DNA of 64,000 nt. Origin: Enterobacter sp. Bisph1 (GTDB taxonomy: Bacteria; Pseudomonadota; Gammaproteobacteria; Enterobacterales; Enterobacteriaceae). Positions 1 through 8,718 of the stretch are shown in pieces. Under the pieces are notes generated by a model. The model did no database searches, was not told the origin of the DNA, and saw only the letters and a program-made list of their open reading frames with translations. The stretch spans positions 124,001 to 188,000 of the forward strand of contig NZ_JXAG01000047.1 in the NCBI RefSeq assembly GCF_000814905.1. The letters are read 5' to 3'. A program made the position numbers and the translations under genes. The first letter of the stretch is position 1; each line of letters starts with the position of its first letter.

Positions 1-33
1 CCGAATATGATTCATTGCGTCGCGTTTATTCAC
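1..33 (-). CDS. ftsX: cell division protein FtsX, N-terminal start only (partial)
   Basis: Only the first eleven codons are in the window. They begin with a GTG at 31-33 and read VNKRDAMNHIR, which matches the start of enterobacterial FtsX. FtsX is the membrane partner of FtsE in the divisome complex that activates periplasmic amidases. The GTG lies inside the end of ftsE (8-bp overlap), the usual translationally coupled ftsE-ftsX arrangement. The rest of the gene lies beyond position 1. Confidence 0.85.
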   Translation of the reverse strand, partial: MNKRDAMNHIR

Positions 34-694
34 CCGCCTGGCCTCCATACAAATGGCCGTCGCTCAGGGTCAGCATGCGGTACGAACGACGGGAAATCAG
101 CCCTAAGTCGTGCGTTGCCATCAGCACCGTTACCCCCACGCGGTTAAATTCCTCAAACAGACGCAGAATCCCTTCAGACAGCGCTTCATCCAGATTCCCG
201 GTCGGTTCATCTGCCAGCAGCACGGCGGGTTTGTTGACCACCGCACGGGCAATCCCCACACGCTGCTGTTCACCGCCGGAGAGCTGAATCGGGAAGCTTC
301 TCGCTTTGTCGAGCAGCCCGACTTTATCCAGCGCCGCCGAAACACGACGGCGAATATCATCCCCGCTGGCTCCCGCAATGATCAGCGGGATCGCCACGTT
401 ATCGAACACGGTACGATCCATCAGCAGATGGTGATCCTGGAAAATCATGCCGATCTGACGGCGCAAAAACGGGACTTCCCGGTTTTTCAAACGGGAAATA
501 TCGTGGCCGCCGAAGTGGATTTTCCCGGCGCTCGGCCGCTCAATACCACAGATAAGCTTCAGCAGGGTACTTTTCCCCGCACCGGAATGCCCGGTCAGAA
601 ATGCCATCTCGCCCTGCCGCAGGTGAAACGTCACCCCCTGCAGCGCTTGTCTCCCACCGAGATAGGCTTTGCTGACGTGTTCAAAGCGAATCAT
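26..694 (-). CDS. ftsE: cell division ATP-binding protein FtsE
   Basis: This 222-residue ABC ATPase is the cytoplasmic partner of FtsX and couples ATP hydrolysis to septal peptidoglycan hydrolysis. Visible motifs in order are Walker A (GHSGAGKST, about 35-43), Q-loop, signature LSGGEQQR (about 138-145), Walker B with catalytic Glu (VLLADEPT, about 158-165) and the switch His in ATHD. Length and sequence match E. coli FtsE. The gene is the middle of ftsY-ftsE-ftsX: ftsY ends 2 bp before its ATG and ftsX starts inside its 3' end. Confidence 0.98.
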   Translation of the reverse strand: MIRFEHVSKAYLGGRQALQGVTFHLRQGEMAFLTGHSGAGKSTLLKLICGIERPSAGKIHFGGHDISRLKNREVPFLRRQIGMIFQDHHLLMDRTVFDNVAIPLIIAGASGDDIRRRVSAALDKVGLLDKARSFPIQLSGGEQQRVGIARAVVNKPAVLLADEPTGNLDEALSEGILRLFEEFNRVGVTVLMATHDLGLISRRSYRMLTLSDGHLYGGQAGE

Positions 695-696
695 TG

Positions 697-2076
697 TTAA
701 TCCTCTCGGGCAAAAAGTGCCTCTATAAAATCGCCCGCATTAAACGGACGTAAATCTTCTATACGTTCGCCGACGCCAATGTAGCGAATCGGAATACCAA
801 ACTGGTCCGCCACGGAGAATATCACGCCGCCTTTGGCGGTACCGTCAAGCTTGGTCAACGTAATCCCGGTGATGCCGACGGCTTCGTGGAACAATTTGGC
901 CTGGCTGATGGCATTTTGCCCCGTGCTGGCGTCAATCGTCAGCATCACTTCATGAGGCGCATCTTCGTCGAGCTTCTTCATCACGCGGACAATTTTCTTC
1001 AGCTCTTCCATCAGGTGCGCTTTGTTCTGCAAGCGACCGGCGGTATCGGCGATCAGCACATCGATATTGCGCGCTTTCGCCGCCTGAATAGCGTCAAAAA
1101 TCACCGACGCGGAGTCCGCACCGGTATGCTGGGCGATCACCGGAATATCGTTACGCTGGCCCCACACCTGCAGCTGTTCGACCGCAGCGGCGCGGAAGGT
1201 ATCACCCGCCGCCAGCATCACCGATTTACCCTGCTGCTCGAACTGGCGCGCCAGCTTACCGATGGTGGTGGTTTTACCGACGCCGTTAACGCCAACCATC
1301 AAAATCACAAACGGCGTTTTGCCTTCGATATTTAACGGCTCATCCACGCGGGCGAGGATTTCGCTCATCTCATCTTTCAGCAGACCATACAGCGCTTCCG
1401 CATCACGCAGCTGCTTGCGGCTCGCACCTTCCGTCAGATTGGTGATGATTTTGCGCGTGGTTTCCACGCCAACATCGGCAATCAGCAGCTGCTCTTCCAG
1501 CTCTTCAAACAGATCATCGTCGATCTTCTTGCCGCGGAACAGACTGATAAATCCGGATCCGAGGTTTTCTTTGGTTTTAAGCAGGCTGCGTTTCAGCCGC
1601 GCGAAAAAGCCCTCTTTGGTCGGCTTCTCCTGCTCCTGCATGGGCTCTTCAACGGGTACAACAACAACGGCTTCTTCCGCGGCTTCGGCGGCAAGGGCTT
1701 GCGCATCAAGCTCTTCATCGCTTATTGGCGCGCCTTCTTCAAGGGGCTCGGCTTCCACCTGCCACTCTTCGGCATCAATCGCCTGCTGCGTAATCTCTTC
1801 CGGCAGCGGCAGCTCTTCATGTTCAATAACGGCCGGTTTCGGTTCCTCGACCGTCTGCTCAGGGGCATGCTCGTGTACCAGCTGTTCGCTGACTTCAACA
1901 ACCTCTTCGGCGAATTTTTCGCTGTCGGCGGCAGGCTCAACAACCGGCGTCTCTTCTGGCGGCTGCGTTACTTCCTGCTGTTCGGTTTTTGGCTCTTCGG
2001 TTTTCGGCTCTTCAGCCTTCTCTTTCTGTCCAAGACCGAGCCAGGAAAAAAAGCCACGTTTCTTCTCATTTGCCAT
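697..2076 (-). CDS. ftsY: signal recognition particle receptor FtsY
   Basis: FtsY is the SRP receptor GTPase that docks ribosome-SRP complexes to the SecYEG membrane. The protein has 459 residues. The first ~150 are a very acidic Glu/Pro/Val-rich A domain, followed by the NG domain with the P-loop GVNGVGKTTTIGKLA, DTFRAAA, DTAGR and TKLDG motifs. I chose the ATG at 2074-2076 (MANEKKRGFF), which has a GAGGAG ribosome site about 11 nt upstream. The frame could extend four codons to a GTG at 2088, but that codon lies too close to the ribosome site. It is the first gene of ftsY-ftsE-ftsX and diverges from rsmD. Confidence 0.97.
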   Translation of the reverse strand: MANEKKRGFFSWLGLGQKEKAEEPKTEEPKTEQQEVTQPPEETPVVEPAADSEKFAEEVVEVSEQLVHEHAPEQTVEEPKPAVIEHEELPLPEEITQQAIDAEEWQVEAEPLEEGAPISDEELDAQALAAEAAEEAVVVVPVEEPMQEQEKPTKEGFFARLKRSLLKTKENLGSGFISLFRGKKIDDDLFEELEEQLLIADVGVETTRKIITNLTEGASRKQLRDAEALYGLLKDEMSEILARVDEPLNIEGKTPFVILMVGVNGVGKTTTIGKLARQFEQQGKSVMLAAGDTFRAAAVEQLQVWGQRNDIPVIAQHTGADSASVIFDAIQAAKARNIDVLIADTAGRLQNKAHLMEELKKIVRVMKKLDEDAPHEVMLTIDASTGQNAISQAKLFHEAVGITGITLTKLDGTAKGGVIFSVADQFGIPIRYIGVGERIEDLRPFNAGDFIEALFARED

Positions 2077-2265
2077 TGCCGACCACACTCCTCGCTGTTA
2101 TTTCATGGCGCAGCCCGTCTGCACGGCAGGGACTGAAATCATTTGTTAATTAGCCGGATAGTCTACCACTTTCCTCAACGGGCATCACGGCCTGAGGATT
2201 AGGGTTTCACCTCTTTCGTCAGACCGCTAGAATAGCAGGCCGAAATGATGAGCAAAGCGATAACC

Positions 2266-2868
2266 ATGAAGAAACCTACCCGTGCCGCCGCCGGCCAAAT
2301 ACGCATTATTGGCGGACAGTGGCGAGGCCGTAAATTACCGGTTCCGGATAGCCCCGGCCTGCGCCCGACCACCGATCGCGTACGTGAAACGTTATTCAAC
2401 TGGCTGGCGCCGTCAATGGTTGACGCTCGCTGTCTCGACTGCTTCGCCGGCAGCGGCGCGCTGGGGCTGGAAGCGCTCTCCCGCTACGCCGCCAGCGCAA
2501 CCTTACTGGAAATGGAGCGTAGCGTCGCCCAGCAGTTACAGCAAAATCTGGCAACCCTCAAAGCGATTAATGGGAAAGTGGTGAACACCAATACGCTGAC
2601 CTTTTTAGCCAACCCCGGTACGCCACACACCATTGCGTTTATCGATCCGCCGTTTCGTAAAGGGATGCTGGAAGAAACCCTACATTTGCTGGAAAACAAC
2701 GGCTGGCTCGCCGATGAGGCGCTAATCTATATCGAAAGCGAAGTTGAAAATGGCTTGCCCCCTGTGCCCACGCACTGGAAACTGCATCGGGAAAAAGTCG
2801 CCGGGCAGGTAGCGTATCGTCTGTATCATCGCGAAGCACAAGGAGAGAAGCATGCCGCTGTTAATTAA
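2266..2868 (+). CDS. rsmD: 16S rRNA (guanine966-N2)-methyltransferase RsmD
   Basis: This SAM-dependent enzyme methylates G966 of 16S rRNA in the 30S subunit. It shows the Rossmann SAM-binding motif LDCFAGSGALGLEALS (motif I) and the catalytic DPPF tetrad typical of amino-group methyltransferases. The ATG at 2266 (MKKP) was preferred over an in-frame ATG seven codons upstream because E. coli RsmD begins MKKP and the conserved part starts soon after. That gives 200 residues. It diverges from ftsY, and its last 17 bp overlap the start of yhhL. Confidence 0.96.
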   Translation: MKKPTRAAAGQIRIIGGQWRGRKLPVPDSPGLRPTTDRVRETLFNWLAPSMVDARCLDCFAGSGALGLEALSRYAASATLLEMERSVAQQLQQNLATLKAINGKVVNTNTLTFLANPGTPHTIAFIDPPFRKGMLEETLHLLENNGWLADEALIYIESEVENGLPPVPTHWKLHREKVAGQVAYRLYHREAQGEKHAAVN

Positions 2869-3127
2869 TCTTGGACGCCTGATGATGCTCTGCATCTGGG
2901 CCTTTCTGATCCTTAATCTGATTAAGCCCTTTCCACGCCCGCTGAATATTTTTGTCAACGTCGCGCTGGTTTTCACCGTCTTTATGCATGCTTTGCAGGC
3001 CACGATGTTGAAAACAGCGTTGCCGAAAGATGGCCCACAGATGACCAAAGCGGAGCAGATCCGTATTTTCCTGTTTGGCGTCTTTGAACTGCTTATCTGG
3101 CAGAAGAAGTTAAAAGAGAAGAAATAG
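2852..3127 (+). CDS. yhhL: DUF1145 family small membrane protein YhhL
   Basis: A 91-residue protein of unknown function with two or three hydrophobic segments (about 5-24, 30-50 and a C-terminal amphipathic stretch) and a Lys/Glu-rich tail. Length, sequence and position immediately after rsmD match E. coli YhhL (DUF1145). It overlaps rsmD by 17 bp with an AAGGAG ribosome site inside rsmD, so the two are probably co-translated. It is probably an inner-membrane protein; no biochemical role is known to me. Confidence 0.9.
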   Translation: MPLLINLGRLMMLCIWAFLILNLIKPFPRPLNIFVNVALVFTVFMHALQATMLKTALPKDGPQMTKAEQIRIFLFGVFELLIWQKKLKEKK

Positions 3128-3151
3128 TGGCATGGTCCGGGAGCTGAACGC

Positions 3152-3517
3152 TTACCGGGCCGCTTCTGGTGTAAAGTCGACGAAACGCGTCCCTTTATAG
3201 TGCACTACCCCTTTATCGCCAACCGTCAGCTCATGGTACTGCTTTGCATCTACACGAAACGTCATCTCTGGCCCTCCCGTCAGGGGCTTAAAAACTGCCT
3301 CATAGCGTATATCAGTCCCTGCAGGCGTTACTTGTTGCTGCTGCGAAAGGCGCGGGTTCTGCGGAATTTCCCGCTTTGTACTCACCACCACCTCTTGTTG
3401 CTGCTGCACAACGCTATCGTTGTTGGTCTTTTCGCGCTGCTGTTGAACAAAGCGAAAAGAGGCAAAAATCACTATCAACCCGATGACGAGAAGGAAAAAA
3501 AGCGGAGGTTTGTTCAT
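3152..3517 (-). CDS. yhhM: DUF2500 family protein YhhM
   Basis: A 121-residue protein with one N-terminal transmembrane helix (about 5-22), a Gln-rich linker (VVQQQQEVV) and a C-terminal small beta-rich domain. This fits a DUF2500 protein anchored in the inner membrane with a periplasmic domain. Sequence and position between yhhL and yhhN match E. coli yhhM. It converges with yhhL across a 24-bp gap. Function unknown. Confidence 0.9.
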   Translation of the reverse strand: MNKPPLFFLLVIGLIVIFASFRFVQQQREKTNNDSVVQQQQEVVVSTKREIPQNPRLSQQQQVTPAGTDIRYEAVFKPLTGGPEMTFRVDAKQYHELTVGDKGVVHYKGTRFVDFTPEAAR

Positions 3518-3645
3518 CGCGAATACCTGTCGGAAAAAGCGGAATTGAGCTTAGCGCGGCGCAAATAGCATTGTCATCATCCTTTTCCCACCACTACACT
3601 GAGTAGGAGTGTTTTACCAAAAATAACAGATACAGGGAGTTATTT

Positions 3646-4272
3646 ATGCTGTGGTCATTTATCGCCGTCTGCCTGTCCGGCTGGTTATTTGTTGATGCTT
3701 CGTATCGCGGCCCGGTCTGGCAACGCTGGGTTTTTAAACCCGTTACGCTCTTACTCCTGCTGTTACTGGCCTGGCAAGCGCCCATGCTGGATGCCATCAG
3801 CTACCTGGTACTGGCGGGTCTGTGCGCCTCGCTGGTCGGTGATGCGCTCACGCTGCTGCCGCGACAAAAATTGCTCTACGCCATTGGCGCGTTCTTCCTC
3901 GCGCATCTGCTTTACACCATTTATTTCGCCAGCCAGATGACCTTCTCTTTCTTCTGGCCGCTGCCGCTGGTGCTGCTGGTCATCGGTGCGCTGCTGATAG
4001 CCGTAATATGGACACGGCTGGAAGAATTGCGCACGGCGGTATGTACCTTTATTGCCATGACGCTGGTGATGGTATGGCTGGCGGGCGAGCTGTGGTTCTT
4101 CCGCCCCACCAGCCCTGCTCTGTCGGCCTTTGTTGGTGCGTCGCTGCTGTTGATCGGCAATGTGGTATGGCTGGGTAGCCATTACCGCAGACGTTTTCGC
4201 GCCGACAACGCCATCTCTTCCGCCTGCTATTTTGCCGGGCACTTTTTGATTGTCCGTTCGCTCTATATTTAA
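3646..4272 (+). CDS. yhhN: YhhN/TMEM86 family integral membrane protein
   Basis: A 208-residue protein with about seven to eight hydrophobic segments, belonging to the YhhN family. Its eukaryotic relatives (TMEM86) include lysoplasmalogenases, but the bacterial substrate is not established. A GGAGTT ribosome site lies just before the ATG. The gene stands alone and is followed by the ZntR-controlled zntA promoter 6 bp after its stop codon. Confidence 0.9.
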   Translation: MLWSFIAVCLSGWLFVDASYRGPVWQRWVFKPVTLLLLLLLAWQAPMLDAISYLVLAGLCASLVGDALTLLPRQKLLYAIGAFFLAHLLYTIYFASQMTFSFFWPLPLVLLVIGALLIAVIWTRLEELRTAVCTFIAMTLVMVWLAGELWFFRPTSPALSAFVGASLLLIGNVVWLGSHYRRRFRADNAISSACYFAGHFLIVRSLYI

Positions 4273-4277
4273 AAGCC

Positions 4278-4309
4278 TTGACTCTGGAGTCGACTCCAGA
4301 GTGCATACT
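4278..4309 (+). promoter_or_regulatory. zntA promoter with ZntR (MerR-type) operator
   Basis: A -35 element TTGACT (4278-4283) and a -10-like CATACT (4304-4309) are separated by 20 bp, the overlong spacer typical of MerR-family promoters. The spacer region carries a perfect 22-bp palindrome at 4281-4302 (half-site ACTCTGGAGTC), matching the known E. coli ZntR operator. Zn(II)-bound ZntR would untwist this spacer to activate zntA. Confidence 0.93.
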
Positions 4310-4347
4310 CCGGTTAATGAGAAAATTATCATTCACCGGAGGATGCA

Positions 4348-6558
4348 ATGTCAGTCCCCTCAGCAGAATCGAAAAAAACGCCGCAATTCGCGGCGGTTAA
4401 ACTGCGTCCCGTCGAAGAGAAGCCCGCATCGTGCTGCACCACTGGCGAATGTCAGCAACCTGAACCTGAACTTAATGCCAGCGGCGAACGTTACAGCTGG
4501 CGGGTAGCGGGAATGGACTGCGCCGCCTGCGCCCGCAAAGTGGAGAATGCGGTACGCCAGGTTAACGGTGTCAGCCAGGTGCAGGTTGCTTTTGCCACCG
4601 AAAAGCTAACGGTCATTGCGCAAGATGATGTGCGTAAGCGCGTCGAACAAGCCGTTGAGCAGGCCGGATATCAGCTACGCGGTGAAAATAGTGCGCCTGC
4701 GCCCGCTCCCTCGCCGCTGCGCGAGAACCTGGCGCTGATGGTTTTAATCGTCATGATGGCGTTGAGCTGGGGGCTGGAACAGTTCAATCATCCTCTCGGC
4801 CAGGCGGCGTTTATTGTCACAACGCTGGTCGGGCTGTGGTCCATTGCCCGTCAGGCGCTGCGCTTAATCAAAAGCGGCAGTTGGTTTGCCATCGAAACGT
4901 TAATGAGCGTAGCGGCCATCGGCGCACTGTTTATTGGTGCGACAGCGGAAGCAGCAATGGTGTTGGTGCTGTTTTTAATTGGCGAACGCCTTGAAGGTTG
5001 GGCCGCCAGCCGCGCCCGTCGCGGCGTCAGTGCGCTGATGGCGCTTAAACCGGATAGCGCCATTCGCCTGCGCGACGGCGAGCGCCAGCGCGTTGCCGCC
5101 AGCGACTTACAGCCGGGCGATGTGATTGAAGTCCCGGCTGGCGGACGTTTGCCGTCGGACGGGCGTCTTATCTCGCCCTTTGCCAGCTTTGACGAAAGCG
5201 CCTTGACGGGCGAATCGGTGCCCGTCGAACGCACTCAGGGCGAAAGCGTGCCCGCAGGGGCGACCAGCGTCGATCGTTTGGTGACGCTGGAGGTGGTTTC
5301 AAAGTCGGGTGAAAGCGCCATCGACCGCATTCTGAAATTGATTGAAGAGGCCGAAGAGCGCCGCGCGCCCATTGAGCGTTTTATCGATCGCTTCAGCCGC
5401 ATTTATACCCCGGCCATTATGGTCGTGGCGCTGCTGGTGGCCATCATCCCGCCTCTGCTGTTTGCCCAGCCCTGGCTGGTGTGGATCTACAAAGGGCTGG
5501 CGCTGCTACTGATTGGCTGCCCGTGCGCGCTGGTGATCTCTACCCCGGCGGCGATCACTTCGGGGCTGGCGGCAGCGGCGCGGCACGGCGCGTTAATTAA
5601 AGGCGGCGCGGCGTTAGAGCAGCTTGGCAGCATTCGCCAGGTGGCGTTTGATAAAACCGGCACTCTCACTGTCGGCAAGCCGCAAGTGACGACAATCACG
5701 CCCCTCTCCGGTACGGACGAGAGTGAACTGCTGGCCCTGAGCGCCGCGGTGGAACAGGGTTCCACTCACCCGCTGGCGCAAGCCATTGTGCTGGAAGCCC
5801 AGCGCCGGAAGCTGCTTATTCCTCAGGCCCACGGGCAACGCGCGCTGGCGGGTCGCGGTATTGAAGCGACGGTTAACGGTCAGCAGATACTTATCAGCGC
5901 GCCGGACAAACTCGGGCAAGGCGCGGGGGATGAAAGCCTGCTGGCGCAGATTGCACAGCAGGAAAGTCGCGGTCAAACCGTAGTAGTGGTACAACGCGCC
6001 GGGGACGTTATCGGCACCATTGGTTTACAAGACACCTTGCGCGACGATGCCAAAGAGGCGGTTGCTGGCCTGCACGCCCTTGGTATCCAGGGCGTTATAC
6101 TTACCGGCGATAACCCACGCGCCGCGGCGGCTATTGCTGCCGAATTAGGACTGGCGTTTCGCGCCGGGCTGTTGCCGGAAGATAAAGTGTCTGCGGTACG
6201 CGCGCTTAATCAGCAGGCCGCACTGGCGATGGTTGGCGACGGCATTAACGATGCGCCAGCGATGAAAGCCGCAACGATAGGCATCGCGATGGGCAGCGGA
6301 ACGGACGTGGCGCTGGAAACCGCCGATGCGGCATTAACTCATAACCGGCTTACCGGCCTTGGGCAGATGATTCGCCTGGCGCGCGCCACGCACCGCAATA
6401 TTCGCCAGAACATTGCTATGGCGCTTGGTTTGAAAGCCATTTTTCTGGTGACGACGCTTGTAGGCGTAACCGGGCTGTGGCTGGCGGTGATGGCGGATAC
6501 GGGCGCAACGGTGCTGGTGACGGCGAACGCGCTGCGTCTGTTACGCAGTAAGGCTTAA
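4348..6558 (+). CDS. zntA: Zn(II)/Cd(II)/Pb(II)-exporting P1B-type ATPase ZntA
   Basis: This 736-residue inner-membrane pump exports Zn2+, Cd2+ and Pb2+ from the cytosol using ATP. Features in order: a Cys-rich N-terminal stretch (CCTTGEC, 29-35), a heavy-metal-associated domain with GMDCAAC (55-61), the transmembrane metal site CPC (391-393), the phosphorylation motif DKTGTLT starting at Asp435, an HP motif for nucleotide binding, and the hinge motif GDGIND (630-635). Length matches E. coli ZntA. The gene lies behind a ZntR promoter. Its stop overlaps that of the convergent tusA. Confidence 0.98.
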   Translation: MSVPSAESKKTPQFAAVKLRPVEEKPASCCTTGECQQPEPELNASGERYSWRVAGMDCAACARKVENAVRQVNGVSQVQVAFATEKLTVIAQDDVRKRVEQAVEQAGYQLRGENSAPAPAPSPLRENLALMVLIVMMALSWGLEQFNHPLGQAAFIVTTLVGLWSIARQALRLIKSGSWFAIETLMSVAAIGALFIGATAEAAMVLVLFLIGERLEGWAASRARRGVSALMALKPDSAIRLRDGERQRVAASDLQPGDVIEVPAGGRLPSDGRLISPFASFDESALTGESVPVERTQGESVPAGATSVDRLVTLEVVSKSGESAIDRILKLIEEAEERRAPIERFIDRFSRIYTPAIMVVALLVAIIPPLLFAQPWLVWIYKGLALLLIGCPCALVISTPAAITSGLAAAARHGALIKGGAALEQLGSIRQVAFDKTGTLTVGKPQVTTITPLSGTDESELLALSAAVEQGSTHPLAQAIVLEAQRRKLLIPQAHGQRALAGRGIEATVNGQQILISAPDKLGQGAGDESLLAQIAQQESRGQTVVVVQRAGDVIGTIGLQDTLRDDAKEAVAGLHALGIQGVILTGDNPRAAAAIAAELGLAFRAGLLPEDKVSAVRALNQQAALAMVGDGINDAPAMKAATIGIAMGSGTDVALETADAALTHNRLTGLGQMIRLARATHRNIRQNIAMALGLKAIFLVTTLVGVTGLWLAVMADTGATVLVTANALRLLRSKA

Positions 6559-6800
6559 TGGCCTTTACGCAGCAGATAGCGATACGGTAACGACTCGGTA
6601 TGACCGGCAATCAGCTCATGTTCCATAAAGCGGCAAAAGCCGGGAATATCGCGGGTGGTTGCCGGATCGTCGGCGATAATCAGCAACGTTTCGCCTGGCT
6701 GCATCGTGCGTACGGTTTTGCGCACCATCATCACCGGCTCCGGGCAGCGTAAGCCCTGAGCATCCAGCGTATGGTCGGCGGTGGAAAACGGATCGGTCAT
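6555..6800 (-). CDS. tusA: sulfur carrier protein TusA (SirA)
   Basis: TusA accepts persulfide sulfur from IscS and passes it to TusBCD for 2-thiouridine synthesis at U34 of tRNA-Lys/Glu/Gln. The active Cys19 lies in the conserved LRCPEPV motif. The protein has 81 residues from the ATG at 6798-6800 (MTDPF), the same start as E. coli; an ATG two codons upstream (MKMTD) is also possible. The gene converges with zntA, their stop codons overlapping. Confidence 0.96.
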   Translation of the reverse strand: MTDPFSTADHTLDAQGLRCPEPVMMVRKTVRTMQPGETLLIIADDPATTRDIPGFCRFMEHELIAGHTESLPYRYLLRKGH

Positions 6801-6949
6801 CTTCATCTCGCAATGGAAAAAACCGCATTAGTTTACGCCGCCTTTTTTGTGACGCAAGAGAGGTTAACGATTGCGTTAAAATTAACCATTGCATCCCGTT
6901 CCGATTGCAGTATCATGCGGCGGCTCTGCTTGTCAGAGCATAATACGTA

Positions 6950-6980
6950 CTGGGTTCCCTCACCCCATTTACCAAAAAGG
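6950..6980 (+). promoter_or_regulatory. putative preQ1-I riboswitch in the yhhQ leader
   Basis: This 31-nt element has the compact preQ1-I layout. A P1 stem pairs UGGG (6951-6954) with CCCA (6964-6967). A GGUUC-type loop starts at 6953, and C6963 sits at the position of the preQ1-binding cytosine. An A-rich tail ending AAAAAGG (6974-6980) could pair by its AGG with the CCU of the loop. The tail is also the ribosome-binding site of yhhQ, whose ATG starts 8 nt later, so ligand binding should hide it and repress translation. It closely resembles the Thermoanaerobacter tengcongensis aptamer. The downstream gene is the queuosine-precursor transporter, which supports the call. Confidence 0.75.
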
Positions 6981-6987
6981 TCACAAT

Positions 6988-7653
6988 ATGACGCATTTTT
7001 CCGACGCTCAGCGCATGAAGGCGCTGTTCTGGCTTTCATTGTTTCATCTGCTGGTGATCATCTCCAGTAACTACCTCGTACAGCTGCCGATCACCGTTTT
7101 CGGTTTCCACACCACCTGGGGCGCGTTCAGCTTCCCGTTTATCTTCCTGGCGACGGATTTGACCGTGCGCATTTTCGGCGCGCCTCTGGCCCGGCGGATA
7201 ATTTTTGCGGTGATGGTGCCTGCGCTGCTGGCTTCGTATGTTATCTCTTCGCTGTTTTACATGGGCAACTGGCAAGGTTTTGGCGCGCTGCTGCACTTCA
7301 ATCTGTTTGTCGCCCGTATCGCCGCCGCCAGCTTTATGGCGTACGCGCTGGGGCAAATTCTCGATGTGCATGTCTTTAACCGGCTGCGTCAGAACCGTCG
7401 CTGGTGGCTTGCCCCTGCGGCCTCCACGGTATTCGGTAACGCCAGCGATACCGCCGCGTTTTTCTTTATTGCCTTCTGGCGCAGCCCCGATGCGTTTATG
7501 GCGCAGCACTGGACGGAAATCGCGCTGGTGGATTACAGCTTCAAAGTGTTTATCAGCATCGTTTTCTTCCTGCCGATGTACGGTGTGTTGTTGAATATGC
7601 TGCTAAAAAAGTTGGCAGACAAATCTGAAATTAGCGCGTTACAGGTGAGTTAA
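6988..7653 (+). CDS. yhhQ: queuosine precursor (preQ0/preQ1) transporter YhhQ
   Basis: A 221-residue integral membrane protein with about six transmembrane segments, a member of the COG1738/YhhQ family. In E. coli it imports 7-deazaguanine precursors (preQ0, preQ1) for queuosine tRNA modification. The long reading frame opens upstream, but the ATG at 6988 (MTHFSDAQR) aligns with the E. coli start and follows the AAAAAGG ribosome site by 7 nt. That site is part of the putative preQ1 riboswitch. Confidence 0.95.
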   Translation: MTHFSDAQRMKALFWLSLFHLLVIISSNYLVQLPITVFGFHTTWGAFSFPFIFLATDLTVRIFGAPLARRIIFAVMVPALLASYVISSLFYMGNWQGFGALLHFNLFVARIAAASFMAYALGQILDVHVFNRLRQNRRWWLAPAASTVFGNASDTAAFFFIAFWRSPDAFMAQHWTEIALVDYSFKVFISIVFFLPMYGVLLNMLLKKLADKSEISALQVS

Positions 7654-7725
7654 AGGTACGGCTTAGCAGATGTGATAAGATGCGCCGATAAGCCGTTATG
7701 GCTGTTAATCGAAAGGAAGAAGTTA

Positions 7726-8283
7726 ATGCGCAATCTGGTGAAATATGTCGGTATCGGCCTGCTGGTTGTTGGGCTGGCCGCCTGTGATAACAGCGACAGC
7801 AAAAAGCCTGCTCAGGGCGCTGCCGCTGAAAGCAACGCCAATGGACAGCCGGTAACTCTGCTCGACGGCAAACTCAACTTCTCGCTGCCTGCGGATATGA
7901 CCGATCAGAGCGGCAAGCTGGGCACCCAGGCGAATAATATGCACGTCTATTCCGATGCGACGGGGCAAAAAGCGGTGATTGTGATTGTTGGCGATAACAC
8001 GCCAGACGATCTGAGCACGCTGGCGAAACGTCTGGAAGATCAGCAGCGCAGCCGCGATCCGCAGCTGCAGGTGGTTACCAATAAATCCATCGAACTGAAA
8101 GGCCAGACGCTGCAGCAGCTCGACAGCATTATCTCCGCTAAAGGCCAGACCGCGTGGTCCTCTGTTGTGCTGGGTAAAGTCGATAATAAACTGCTCACCT
8201 TCCAGGTGACGCTGCCGGCAGATAATCAGCAGCAGGCGCAAACCGCTGCGGAAAATATTATCAATACCCTCGAAGTGAAATAA
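7726..8283 (+). CDS. dcrB: lipoprotein DcrB
   Basis: A 185-residue envelope lipoprotein needed in E. coli for infection by phages C1 and C6 and linked to envelope homeostasis. A type II signal peptide ends in a lipobox at GLAAC, with lipidated Cys20. A Ser/Ala-rich linker leads to the globular DcrB domain (PF08786), the same fold family as the EagR chaperones of type VI effectors. The start is the ATG at 7726 (MRNLVKYVG), preceded by GGAAGAAG. A 7-bp inverted repeat (7659-7665/7689-7695) lies between yhhQ and dcrB, significance unknown. Confidence 0.95.
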   Translation: MRNLVKYVGIGLLVVGLAACDNSDSKKPAQGAAAESNANGQPVTLLDGKLNFSLPADMTDQSGKLGTQANNMHVYSDATGQKAVIVIVGDNTPDDLSTLAKRLEDQQRSRDPQLQVVTNKSIELKGQTLQQLDSIISAKGQTAWSSVVLGKVDNKLLTFQVTLPADNQQQAQTAAENIINTLEVK

Positions 8284-8296
8284 CATTCACGACGCG

Positions 8297-8325
8297 GTAA
8301 AAAGGGAACCTCAGGTTCCCTTTTA
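8297..8325. terminator. bidirectional rho-independent terminator of dcrB and the DUF943 gene
   Basis: A perfect hairpin (stem AAAGGGAACC 8301-8310 with GGTTCCCTTT 8314-8323, loop TCA) lies 17 bp after dcrB. The plus strand carries a T-rich tail, and the minus strand a run of five T after the stem. It can therefore end both dcrB and the opposing DUF943 gene, whose stop is at 8326. Its loop and right arm are repeated at 9983-9996. Confidence 0.88.
8311..8324. repeat. 14-bp direct repeat, left copy
   Basis: TCAGGTTCCCTTTT, the loop and right arm of the dcrB terminator. The identical sequence recurs at 9983-9996 beside the end of yhhS. The two copies bracket the DUF943/DUF3289 gene pair, as expected if the pair was inserted into, or recombined at, the ancestral dcrB-yhhS terminator. 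Confidence 0.85.
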
Positions 8326-8718
8326 TTAGTCGTAATACATAACGGCATTCGGGGCGCTTCCTAATGACATCAGCGGCCTCTTATCGATACACCGTGCCAT
8401 TACAGTCATATCATCGAAGCACAACAGATTTGCATCCCCATCGGTGCCCTGCTCCCTGCGATAGCCTTCTCCGAAATCCAGTATATAAACAGTGTAGTAA
8501 CCATTACGATCTTTATGTGGAATGCCATATTTTTTCTTAATCAACGACTTATTCGACTCCCACCAGGCGATCTGCTGGCTTTTGAAGAAGGGAAAATGCT
8601 TGACCAGTAGGGTATTTCCGTCATGCACAGCAACAATCTCCACTGGCGTCAGATAATGCCAGAGCAGATAGCCACAGGCAGTTGCTGTAATAATGCCTGT
8701 AATAAGTCTCTTATTCAC
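8326..8718 (-). CDS. DUF943 family protein
   Basis: A 130-residue protein with one N-terminal transmembrane segment (about 5-21), then the DUF943 signatures PVEIVAVH, AWWESNK, KKYGIP, LDFGEGY and LLCFDDM. The likely start is the GTG at 8716-8718 (VNKRLITG), which overlaps the end of the upstream DUF3289 gene by 8 bp, so the two are translationally coupled. DUF943 proteins commonly sit beside DUF3289 genes in enterobacteria, sometimes near type VI secretion loci. An immunity or accessory role is possible but unproven. The frame stays open to a codon at 8748, without support for that start. Confidence 0.85.
   Translation of the reverse strand: MNKRLITGIITATACGYLLWHYLTPVEIVAVHDGNTLLVKHFPFFKSQQIAWWESNKSLIKKKYGIPHKDRNGYYTVYILDFGEGYRREQGTDGDANLLCFDDMTVMARCIDKRPLMSLGSAPNAVMYYD

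Noticed and set aside
1262-2149. 295-codon Ser-rich plus-strand frame
   Set aside because: An antisense shadow of the ftsY acidic domain; the Ser runs come from complementary Glu/Ala codons.
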